From: Desulfuromonadales bacterium | GTDB lineage: Bacteria; Desulfobacterota; Desulfuromonadia; Desulfuromonadales; JACZKF01 | Assembly: GCA_014860175.1 (NCBI GenBank) | Contig: JACZKF010000103.1 | Span: forward strand, 1 to 5,110 | Reading direction: 5' to 3' | Length of the DNA stretch: 5,110 nt | Shown here: in pieces, positions 1 to 5,110 of the stretch | Layout of the letters: each line of letters starts with the position of its first letter | Numbering within the stretch: the first letter of the stretch is position 1 | Program-made: the position numbers and the translations under genes | Notes under the pieces: generated by a model | The model's database searches: none | What the model saw: only the letters and a program-made list of their open reading frames with translations | What the model was told of the DNA's origin: nothing

Positions 1-7
1 TTCAGAT

Positions 8-110
8 AATTCTGAGCAATTTTGCCGTCTGGCAAGGCGCGTCGACGCAGGCCTAGCCAAAGCTAAGCCGAGGAGACGCAACGAAGCCAGGCGGCAAAAG
101 GGCCAGAATT
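8..110. repeat. Imperfect ~100-bp palindromic element (REP/MITE-like)
   Basis: The outer arms at 8-33 and 86-110 are near-exact reverse complements. Both begin at the outer edge with AATTCTG and run inward through TTTTGCCG to CTGGC. Nested inside are a perfect 10-bp palindrome GCGTCGACGC (39-48) and a small stem GGCCTAGC (50-57) / GCTAAGCC (62-69) around a CAAA loop. The whole segment could fold as a long branched hairpin or cruciform. It lies just past the stop codon of the amidohydrolase gene, so it could also act as a transcription barrier, but there is no T-run typical of an intrinsic terminator. The shape suits a dispersed palindromic repeat of the REP or MITE kind. The copy number elsewhere in the genome cannot be seen from here. 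Confidence 0.6.
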
Positions 111-137
111 AATGGATGGAATTAACCGCACGTGACA

Positions 138-914
138 CTAGGAACCCGAGATGCCCGGGGCATAGAACTCCAAGGCATTTTCACCGAGAACCGCAGCTGC
201 CCCTTGTTCGCCCAGCGCTTCGTAAACCAGCAGGAGGTCCTCGTCACGGTAAGCTCTCGGGGCGCGGGTGGACGGCAGGTCGGTGCCGAACATGAGAGCC
301 TTCGGATTGATGCCATGGATAGTGGCCAGAGCCTGCCGCACGTCGAAATCGACCCGGCCAAAGCCGGTGGCCTTGACCTTGACTCCCCGCTCCACCAGGC
401 GAAGCAGATGGGGAAACCCCTCGGCCGATAGCCCCAGATGATCGATGCTGACCGCGGGGAGACTGGTCAAGATTTCTGACAGCTCGGGCAACTCTCTGGA
501 ATCGATGTACAGCTCCACATGCCATTTGGCCAGCTCGTAGACTCTGCGGGCCAGGCGATCGAGATGGGCCACGTTCTCCGAGCCGCCTCGCTTGAGGTTG
601 AATCGCACAGCACGCACACCGGCGCCGGCGAGGTCGAGAATCTCCTGGTCCGAGACCGTGGCCGGCAGTTGGGTCACCCCGACAAAGGCAGGGCCCAGTT
701 CCCGGAGGGCGTGGCAAAGGTAGCTCTGATCGAAACCCTGAAAGGAGCCTGAGACGATGGCGCCCCCCGCCAGGTTGTACCCCTTGACCCGCTCACGATA
801 ATCCCGGCAGGTAAATTCATCGGGAAGAAACCCCTGATTGGATATCAGCGGGAAACGTTTGTCGATGATGTGAAGATGGGCATCGAAGATCTGGCTGGAC
901 CAGTTGAACTCCAT
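138..914 (-). CDS. TIM-barrel amidohydrolase (Amidohydro_2, PDC-lactonase-like)
   Basis: This 258-residue protein is a predicted cytoplasmic metal-dependent hydrolase of the amidohydrolase-2 group, which includes 2-pyrone-4,6-dicarboxylate lactonase and other C-O/C-N bond hydrolases or decarboxylases. Seen in the sequence: an N-terminal DAHLH motif (residues 11-15) with the two metal-ligand histidines, a GVRAVRFN strand (99-106), a WHVELY strand (131-136), SIDHLG with His159 (156-161), FGTDLPSTRAPR (209-220) with the expected catalytic Asp212, and the family-like C-terminal ENALEFY (245-251). The length is near-normal and all key residues are present, so it looks intact. The substrate cannot be predicted. 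The ATG is favoured because the DAHLH motif follows closely, although the ribosome site is modest (a GGGG stretch about 6 nt upstream, GAGGA farther away). It lies 33 bases downstream of the Na/Pi cotransporter gene and is probably cotranscribed. A decayed copy of its 5' end lies at 4181-4352. Confidence 0.88.
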   Translation of the reverse strand: MEFNWSSQIFDAHLHIIDKRFPLISNQGFLPDEFTCRDYRERVKGYNLAGGAIVSGSFQGFDQSYLCHALRELGPAFVGVTQLPATVSDQEILDLAGAGVRAVRFNLKRGGSENVAHLDRLARRVYELAKWHVELYIDSRELPELSEILTSLPAVSIDHLGLSAEGFPHLLRLVERGVKVKATGFGRVDFDVRQALATIHGINPKALMFGTDLPSTRAPRAYRDEDLLLVYEALGEQGAAAVLGENALEFYAPGISGS

Positions 915-947
915 GGCAACACCCCATTTTCCTCGGTTTACCGTAAA

Positions 948-2630
948 TCAAGCGCCGGAAGCATCAACGGACAGCGCCTCGTGCAGGTTGACCGTGTGGT
1001 TCTTGATCCGGCGCAAGGCAACCGCCATGTCACTGAAGGTCAGGGCCGGCAAGGCACCACAGGAGCCCGCCTTCATTCGGTCCAGATGGGCTTTACGAAT
1101 CTCATCGGCCAGATCGTTAAGCCGGCTGGCCTCGTTGTAGACCTTGCGTGAAATGTTGGCATCCTCGTCTCTTAGCGCCGTGCAGACCAGGGAAAAGAAC
1201 GCAAAGACCTCCTGGTGGAAATTGCTCAGATCCTTCCAGGCGTCCGCGCTGAAATCAAGCTCATTCTTGGTAAGTCGCTTCATGTAGGAACAGAGTGAGG
1301 CGGCATAGTCGGCAATCGACTCCAGTTCATCGGCGGCGCGTACATAGCCATAGGCCCGATCCGACTGCTCTTTGCTCGATTTACCCGCCTGCATCAGGGT
1401 GACGATAAAGGTCGTGATCTCGTGTTGCATGATGTCTGTCTGATCTTCAATCTCTTTGACCTTGCGGTGGAACCGTTCACGGCTTTTCAGATCCCGTTTG
1501 AGTAAACTTCCGACATGGCGCAGAGCCTTGTGCACCCGCAGCTGCATCTGTGTGAGTTCGGCCAGGACCATCGAAATACCCATCGCCACCGGCATGCTGC
1601 CGGGGGGGCCGATATACCTGAAAGAGCCTTTGGCCGCGACTTCTTTTTCCACCACCATTCTGGTGACAAGTTGCGCCAGATAACCGAGAAATGGCAACAT
1701 CGCCAGGGTGGCAGTGACATTAAACATTGAATGGGCCAGGGCGATATGGGCGGCAATGTAGGGGCGATTACCTTCACTGTTGACGAAAGCCGCAGCGCCG
1801 GGGACGAGTGCCTCGACCAGGCTGACGAAAGGGGAGAAGATCGTGATGATAATCAGAACCCCAAGGACGTTGAACACGCTGTGAGCCATCGCCGCGCGCC
1901 GGGCGTTAACGGTACCGCCGATGGCGGCGAACTGGGCAGTGATGGTGGTGCCGATATTTTCCCCCATGACCAGGGCGATGGCCGTATGCAGAGGGATGGC
2001 GCCTGTCGTGGCCAGGGCAATGGTGATGCCGAGCATGGCCGAACTGCTCTGGACGACCATGGTCATCAGGCAACCGATGGCCACGCAGCCGAGGAGGCTC
2101 AGCACCGTTTTGGCATCGAGAACCAGCATCAGGTTCATGAAGCCTTCGTGGCTGCGCAGAGGTTTGAAGGCGCCACTCATGATCTCCAGGCCGAAGAAAA
2201 TCAAGCCCAGGGCGACCAGAACCTTGGCGCTCGCCGAAACCCGCTCATTTTTTGAAAAGAGCATCGGGAAGATGCCGAAGGCGATGAGCAGCAGGCCGTA
2301 CTTGCCGATATTGACCGCCAGAATCCAGCCGGTAATGGTGGTGCCGATGTTGGCGCCCAGAATCACGCCGATCGCCTGGCTCAGCTGCATCAGGCCGGCG
2401 TTGGTCAGACCGACCACCATGACGGTAGTGATCGACGAGGACTGAACGAAGGTGGTGACGGTCAGACCGACCAGTACCGCCAGAATGCGATTGGTGGTTA
2501 AAGAGGAGATCGCTCTTCGGATCAGCCCTCCGGAGAGCATCTGCAGACTGTCCGAGAGGTACTTCATCCCGAGGATGAAAACCCCGAGGCCGCCTAGGGC
2601 GGTGTAGGCCATCTTGAAAGGTTCAATCAT
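948..2630 (-). CDS. Na+/phosphate cotransporter with C-terminal PhoU-like domain
   Basis: This 560-residue inner-membrane protein of the Na/Pi-cotransporter II (NptA/YjbB-like) family couples phosphate movement to sodium. Bacterial relatives often work in phosphate export or homeostasis. The two inverted family repeats are clear: QSSS at 63-66 with GANIGTT at 92-98, then QSSS at 194-197 with GENIGTT at 223-229. Paired AHSVFN (249-254) and AHSMFN (299-304) motifs follow. About eight to ten hydrophobic segments occupy residues 8-325. Residues ~360-555 are helical and PhoU-like, with ELESIADYA (435-443) and RIKNHTVNLHEAL (541-553). This is the usual two-part architecture and length. The ATG has a good ribosome site, GAGGT six bases upstream (2637-2641). 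It is the first gene of a probable two-gene operon with the amidohydrolase. No recognisable Pho box was seen upstream. A G7 run (1602-1608, + strand) encodes a Gly-Pro-Pro turn before the PhoU part. Confidence 0.93.
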   Translation of the reverse strand: MIEPFKMAYTALGGLGVFILGMKYLSDSLQMLSGGLIRRAISSLTTNRILAVLVGLTVTTFVQSSSITTVMVVGLTNAGLMQLSQAIGVILGANIGTTITGWILAVNIGKYGLLLIAFGIFPMLFSKNERVSASAKVLVALGLIFFGLEIMSGAFKPLRSHEGFMNLMLVLDAKTVLSLLGCVAIGCLMTMVVQSSSAMLGITIALATTGAIPLHTAIALVMGENIGTTITAQFAAIGGTVNARRAAMAHSVFNVLGVLIIITIFSPFVSLVEALVPGAAAFVNSEGNRPYIAAHIALAHSMFNVTATLAMLPFLGYLAQLVTRMVVEKEVAAKGSFRYIGPPGSMPVAMGISMVLAELTQMQLRVHKALRHVGSLLKRDLKSRERFHRKVKEIEDQTDIMQHEITTFIVTLMQAGKSSKEQSDRAYGYVRAADELESIADYAASLCSYMKRLTKNELDFSADAWKDLSNFHQEVFAFFSLVCTALRDEDANISRKVYNEASRLNDLADEIRKAHLDRMKAGSCGALPALTFSDMAVALRRIKNHTVNLHEALSVDASGA

Positions 2631-2867
2631 TGGGGGACCTCAAAGCGTCTAGAAAGCGAGGCGAAGATGGCGCGGGCGACCAGGGCGCTGCGGGGGGCAA
2701 ACATGTCGGTCGAACTGCTGCGCCACGGCAAGATACAACAACTCCCAGCCACAAGTCCAATTCTTCATCTTCCATATTATGGAGGGCCGGCTGACTCGTG
2801 AAGTGTCTTTGCCCTGGTCGTCCTGACGGCAATTGCAGCAGGTGGCATTTAATTTCAAGTAAAAACC

Positions 2868-2895
2868 TTGGTTCCCCCAGTCAAGTGACTATAGA
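2868..2895 (+). promoter_or_regulatory. Candidate sigma-70-type promoter of the AI-2E family gene
   Basis: A -35-like TTGGTT (2868-2873) is followed, after 16 bases, by a -10-like TATAGA (2890-2895). An overlapping TAGAAT (2892-2897) would give an 18-base spacer. The start of transcription would fall near 2902, leaving a leader of roughly 35-40 bases before the ATG at 2940. The matches are moderate. The position, orientation and lack of a better candidate are the main support. Confidence 0.35.
2879..2890. promoter_or_regulatory. Small palindrome overlapping the putative -10 (possible operator)
   Basis: The bases AGTCA-AG-TGACT form a perfect 5-bp dyad with a 2-bp centre, ending on the first base of the candidate -10 hexamer. 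A dimeric repressor bound here would block the AI-2E family promoter. The arms are short, so chance is a real alternative, and no cognate regulator is encoded in the window. Confidence 0.25.
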
Positions 2896-2939
2896 ATGGC
2901 TCCGGCGGAACAGTCTTGACGGCGAGGAGCAGATAAAAC

Positions 2940-4076
2940 ATGCCTAATGCAAATCAAAGGAAGCGCTGGGAGCTGGTTAAGCTGGAGCGGAGATCTTTTC
3001 TCCTGATGCTCGCTCTGGTGACAGTGTTGTTTCTCTTCCTGCTCAAGCCGTTTTTTGGGGCGATCTTCTGGGCCGGTATCGTCGGTCTGATTTTTTCTCC
3101 CCTGAACCGTCGGTTCCTGAAACTCTGGGGGCCGCGCCCCAATTTGGCGGCGCTGGCGACGTTGGTGGTTTGTCTGGTGGTCGGCATTGTGCCGACGCTG
3201 TTCGTTCTCGCCTCGTTTTTTCAGGAAGGTGCCGGCCTGTACGAACGCCTGCAAAGCGGTGACTTTGATCTGGGAGATCGGATCGAACGGATACGGGAGG
3301 CGTTCCCGGCGGTTCAACTGCTCCTGGAACGGTTCAATCTTGACCTGAACAGCGTCAAGGATCAACTCTCCGCCGCAGCCCTCACCGCCAGCCAATACAT
3401 TGCGCAGCACGCCGTGCAGTTCGGCCAGGGCATTTTGCAGTTCTTCGTCAACCTCGGTGTGATGCTCTACATGGCGTTCTTCATGCTGCGGGATGGGGAC
3501 AAACTGGTGGCCCTTCTGGTCCGCGCCTTGCCGCTGGGCGACGAACGGGAGCACCTGCTGTTCACCAAGTTCGCCGAAGTTGCCCGCGCAACCGTCAAGG
3601 GCAATCTGGTGGTGGCGGCGGCGCAGGGGACCCTGGGTGGGATCATTTTCGCCGTTCTCGGCATTCCGGGGGCGCTGTTGTGGGGGGTGGTGATGACCCT
3701 GCTGTCGCTGATCCCGGTGGTCGGCGCTTTCTTGATCTGGGGACCGGTGGCGATCTATCTGTTCGCTGTCGGCCAATGGGGGCAAGGACTGGTGCTGACG
3801 GTGTTTGGCGCCGGTGTCATCGGCTTGATCGATAACGTTCTGCGCCCGATTCTGGTGGGGCGCGACACCAAGCTGCCCGACTATATCGTACTGCTTTCGA
3901 CTCTCGGCGGCTTTGCCCTGTTCGGAATGACCGGTTTCGTGGTCGGCCCTTTGATCGCGGCTCTGTTTGTCGCCTTCTGGGGGATTTTCATGCGGGATTT
4001 CAACGCCCCGCCAACCGCCCGTCCGAAACTGGATGCCGCTGCAGCCAGGGAGCCTGCTGCCGATGACCATGGCTGA
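2940..4076 (+). CDS. AI-2E family transporter (PerM/UPF0118 membrane protein)
   Basis: This 378-residue polytopic inner-membrane protein belongs to the AI-2E transporter (formerly UPF0118, PerM-like) family. Members have been linked to export of autoinducer-2, to Na+/H+ antiport, or have no known substrate, so the family name should not be read as a proven function. Seen: two N-terminal membrane segments (~20-36, 39-55), a third (~68-92), a soluble middle region (~93-160), and a C-terminal membrane half. The conserved motifs are LLSLIPVVGAFLIWGP (254-269), DNVLRPILVGRDTKLPDYIV (298-317) and FGMTGFVVGPLIAALF (328-343). The length is typical and the frame is intact. A GAGGAG ribosome site (2924-2929) sits ten bases before the ATG. 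The last ~20 residues (Ala/Pro/Asp-rich) are unconserved and overlap the GGDEF remnant that follows, so the C-terminus may have been altered by that rearrangement. Confidence 0.92.
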   Translation: MPNANQRKRWELVKLERRSFLLMLALVTVLFLFLLKPFFGAIFWAGIVGLIFSPLNRRFLKLWGPRPNLAALATLVVCLVVGIVPTLFVLASFFQEGAGLYERLQSGDFDLGDRIERIREAFPAVQLLLERFNLDLNSVKDQLSAAALTASQYIAQHAVQFGQGILQFFVNLGVMLYMAFFMLRDGDKLVALLVRALPLGDEREHLLFTKFAEVARATVKGNLVVAAAQGTLGGIIFAVLGIPGALLWGVVMTLLSLIPVVGAFLIWGPVAIYLFAVGQWGQGLVLTVFGAGVIGLIDNVLRPILVGRDTKLPDYIVLLSTLGGFALFGMTGFVVGPLIAALFVAFWGIFMRDFNAPPTARPKLDAAAAREPAADDHG

Positions 4077-4182
4077 ACAGAACAGTCGCTGGACACCCTC
4101 ACGAGCGAACCAATTGGCACTGCTGTATATTGATGTGGATCGCGTCAAGGCGATTAACGACTCTTTCGGGCACGAAACCGGG
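4063..4182 (+). pseudogene. GGDEF (diguanylate cyclase) domain fragment, truncated at both ends
   Basis: Read from the ATG at 4063, this frame contains LALLYIDVDRVKAINDSFGH (starting near residue 19) and then ETG. That is the conserved metal-binding Asp strand and NDxxGHxxGD helix of the GGDEF domain, which makes cyclic di-GMP. The preceding DxLTGLxNR segment and the following GGDEF active-site loop are both missing, so it cannot be an active cyclase. Phe is usual where Val occurs in DRVKAIND. The homology stops at about 4182, where the sequence switches to a copy of the amidohydrolase 5' end. The frame then runs on through unrelated residues to a TGA at 4222-4224. Its start overlaps the last 14 bases of the AI-2E gene, which may be accidental. 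I read it as a relic left by deletion of a larger GGDEF gene. Confidence 0.7.
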
Positions 4183-4352
4183 AGCCCGAGACGATGGCTC
4201 CCCCCACCAGCTTGCATCCCCTGACCCGCTCACGATAATCCCGGCAGGTGTAAATTCATCGGGAAGAAACCCCTGGTTGGGTAATAGCGGGAAACGCTTG
4301 TCGATGATGTGAAGATGGGCATCGAAGATCTTGCCCGACAGTTGCGCTCCAT
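4181..4352 (-). pseudogene. Decayed 5' fragment of a second amidohydrolase gene
   Basis: This segment aligns with 744-917, the 5' end of the intact amidohydrolase gene, in the same orientation at about 90% identity by hand count (roughly 17 substitutions in 174 bases). It keeps an ATG (4350-4352) and the codons for IFDAHLHIIDKRFP, NQGFLPDEF and then RDYRERV and GGAIVSGS, but only when read in three different frames. One base is lost near 4338-4340 just after the start, and a GT dinucleotide is duplicated at 4248-4251. No protein can be made from it, and the remaining ~200 codons are absent. Substitutions include both silent and amino-acid-changing differences. Sequence upstream of the ATG differs from that of the intact gene. 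I therefore favour a diverged paralogue that was truncated over a very recent duplication. Confidence 0.85.
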
Positions 4353-4553
4353 GGCTCCTATTCTCCCTACATTTAGCTGGGCCTCTTTCATCCTCAGGCG
4401 CTTGTTTGTTGATAGCAGAAAAGGATGTGGAAAATCAATCCTGGAGCTGGAATCCCGATGCCAGGTTCGGCCTGACAGGTTGGCATTAAAATTGTATTTG
4501 GGCCATCTGGTGCAATAAGGCGTGGTTTTTCCATTCAAGGAAGGGTGAGGTTT
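4353..4553. other. Intergenic region between amidohydrolase remnant and TraF-like gene
   Basis: These 201 bases hold no convincing gene. Toward the remnant (minus strand) there is a promoter-like pair, TTGATT (complement of 4433-4438) and an extended -10 TGC-TATCAA (hexamer at 4409-4414) with an 18-base spacer, plus AGGAG just before the remnant's ATG. These look like the surviving control signals of the lost gene. Toward the right, the plus strand carries a sigma-54-like element at 4480-4496 and a purine-rich ribosome site at 4541-4550. Confidence 0.5.
4480..4496 (+). promoter_or_regulatory. Candidate sigma-54 (-24/-12) promoter of the TraF-like gene
   Basis: TTGGCAT-TAAAA-TTGTA matches the sigma-54 consensus (TTGGCAC, five bases, TTGCA). 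GG at 4482-4483 is separated by exactly ten bases from GT at 4494-4495, where consensus has GC. There are two deviations in the conserved blocks (C to T in each). Transcription would begin near 4507, about 47 bases before the ATG at 4554. An upstream activator site is not obvious. The AT-rich core makes a chance match possible. Confidence 0.4.
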
Positions 4554-5110
4554 ATGCTCGTGTGCAATGGTTCCGGCAGGGTTAGGTTTGGGCTGGCGGT
4601 GGTGCTCCTTTGGGCGTTGACGGCCACTTCGGCCTTGGCGCTGGATACTTTTTTCGCCGGCCCGCGAGCAATGGGGATGGGGGGGGCAAATGTCGCCTCG
4701 GTCCGTGATACCACGGCCCAGTATTACAATCCTGCGGCCTTCGGTTTTTTCGGCCGCCAGATCGGCGGCAAGCAGAACAGCAGTGGCAACCAACGGTGGG
4801 GAGTCGATCTCAATGCCGCCGCCGGTTACCGGCTGCACGATGAATTCGGCTCCTTCCTCGACCAACTGGCGGACATCGATCCTGATCAACTCAGCGCCGG
4901 TATAGCGTCCCAGTCGGACCTGGCCGACCTGATCAATCTGGTGAGCAGCCTCGAGGGGATCGACCAAGAAGGTAATGCGGTGACGGCTGACCTCACTGCC
5001 GGCCTCGGCCTTCGCTACGGGAATTTCGCCATCGGCGCCCGCGGTTTTCTCCAGGCGAGCGGGCGAGTCGACCGGCTCGACCGGGAAAGCCTCGGCTTCG
5101 ACATCCCGGT
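4554..5110 (+). CDS. TraF-like outer-membrane beta-barrel protein (5' part only)
   Basis: The first 185 codons of an exported protein are present and the gene continues past the window. A signal peptide is clear: Arg9/Arg11, a hydrophobic core (residues ~12-25) and an Ala-Leu-Ala cleavage site after residue 29. The mature start GPRAMGMGGANVASVRDTTA (36-55) followed by QYYNPAAFGFFGR (56-68) is the signature of the TraF_2/FadL-OmpP1-like outer-membrane barrel superfamily, often annotated as conjugal transfer protein TraF in Deltaproteobacteria. Later segments such as LTAGLGLRYGNFAIGARGFLQ have the alternating pattern of beta strands. No other conjugation gene is nearby, so a role in conjugation should not be assumed. 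The ATG is supported by AAGGGTG at 4541-4547 and by the signal peptide. A run of eight G (4679-4686) encodes Gly-Gly of the MGMGGA motif. A sigma-54-like promoter lies upstream. Confidence 0.8.
   Translation, partial: MLVCNGSGRVRFGLAVVLLWALTATSALALDTFFAGPRAMGMGGANVASVRDTTAQYYNPAAFGFFGRQIGGKQNSSGNQRWGVDLNAAAGYRLHDEFGSFLDQLADIDPDQLSAGIASQSDLADLINLVSSLEGIDQEGNAVTADLTAGLGLRYGNFAIGARGFLQASGRVDRLDRESLGFDIP

Larger units (their letters stand above)
2631..2939. other. Divergent intergenic region between Na/Pi and AI-2E genes
   Basis: These 309 bases separate two divergent genes and should hold both promoters. On the minus side, the best -10-like hexamer is CATAAT (2776-2781), but its -35 partner is poor and I do not call a promoter for the cotransporter. 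That hexamer overlaps a small palindrome TCCATA-T-TATGGA (2771-2783). A 13-bp inverted repeat (12 of 13 matches; exact core CGACCAGGGC at 2677-2686 against GCCCTGGTCG at 2811-2820) spans the presumed leader of the cotransporter transcript. Short open frames exist on the minus strand between 2623 and 2858, but they lack a convincing start site or a recognisable domain. No tRNA, known riboswitch or terminator was recognised. Confidence 0.6.

Noticed and set aside
1731..2445. Open frames on the plus strand opposite the Na/Pi cotransporter (1731-2255, 1921-2445)
   Set aside because: Low-complexity translations without motifs, opposite a gene whose QSSS and G-NIGTT motifs are intact.
2623..2858. 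Two overlapping ~69-codon open frames on the minus strand upstream of the cotransporter
   Set aside because: No recognisable domain, no good ribosome site, and they lie in the region expected to carry the promoter and leader.
2843..2858. Sigma-54-like TGGCAT...TTCAA upstream of the AI-2E gene
   Set aside because: The -24 GG is present, but the essential -12 GC is replaced by CA at the required ten-base spacing.
2631..2939. Riboswitch or Pho box controlling the cotransporter
   Set aside because: No recognised aptamer consensus and no direct TGTCA-type repeats of a Pho box were found by eye.
2889..4217. Long open frame antisense to the AI-2E family gene (442 codons, minus strand)
   Set aside because: The translation is extremely rich in Gln, His, Arg and Glu with no domain, and it lies opposite a well-conserved membrane protein. 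It is a codon-bias shadow.
4063..4224. A functional small GGDEF protein translated from the ATG at 4063
   Set aside because: The GGDEF active-site loop and the N-terminal part of the domain are missing, and the last third is read from the antisense of an amidohydrolase fragment.
4230..4967. 245-codon minus-strand open frame crossing the TraF-like gene and the amidohydrolase remnant
   Set aside because: It is antisense to a secreted protein with clear family motifs and crosses a control region and a frameshifted pseudogene. Its tail is the out-of-frame reading of the remnant.

Overview
The window looks like chromosomal DNA of a GC-rich Gram-negative bacterium. The gene families and codon style would suit a Desulfuromonadales/Geobacter-like organism (Desulfobacterota). 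That placement is an inference from general resemblance, not a database match. I find four genes, one of them cut by the window end, plus two adjacent gene remnants and several short palindromic or regulatory-looking sites. There are no RNA genes, CRISPR arrays, intact insertion sequences or phage genes.

Layout. Positions 1-137 hold a roughly 100-bp imperfect palindrome, probably a dispersed repeat. Two minus-strand genes read leftward and probably form an operon. A Na+/phosphate cotransporter with a C-terminal PhoU-like domain (2630 down to 948) comes first. It is followed after only 33 bases by a TIM-barrel amidohydrolase of the 2-pyrone-4,6-dicarboxylate-lactonase-like group (914 down to 138). 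A 309-bp divergent intergenic region (2631-2939) separates this operon from a plus-strand AI-2E/PerM-family membrane protein (2940-4076).

The 477 bases after that gene are a scar. A 5'- and 3'-truncated GGDEF (diguanylate cyclase) fragment overlaps the end of the transporter gene. It is fused at about 4173-4183 to a decayed, roughly 90% identical copy of the first ~57 codons of the upstream amidohydrolase, in the same minus orientation, with two frameshifts. A second divergent intergenic region (4353-4553) carries a sigma-54-like promoter motif. It leads into a secreted, TraF-like outer-membrane beta-barrel protein that runs off the right edge.

Working together: the genes describe an envelope-transport neighbourhood (phosphate export/import, a PerM-like permease, an outer-membrane barrel) rather than one pathway. 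No exciting new system is evident. The most informative feature is the rearrangement scar with two partial genes, which records past duplication/deletion around the AI-2E gene. Secondary points of interest are the candidate sigma-54 promoter and the terminal palindromic element.
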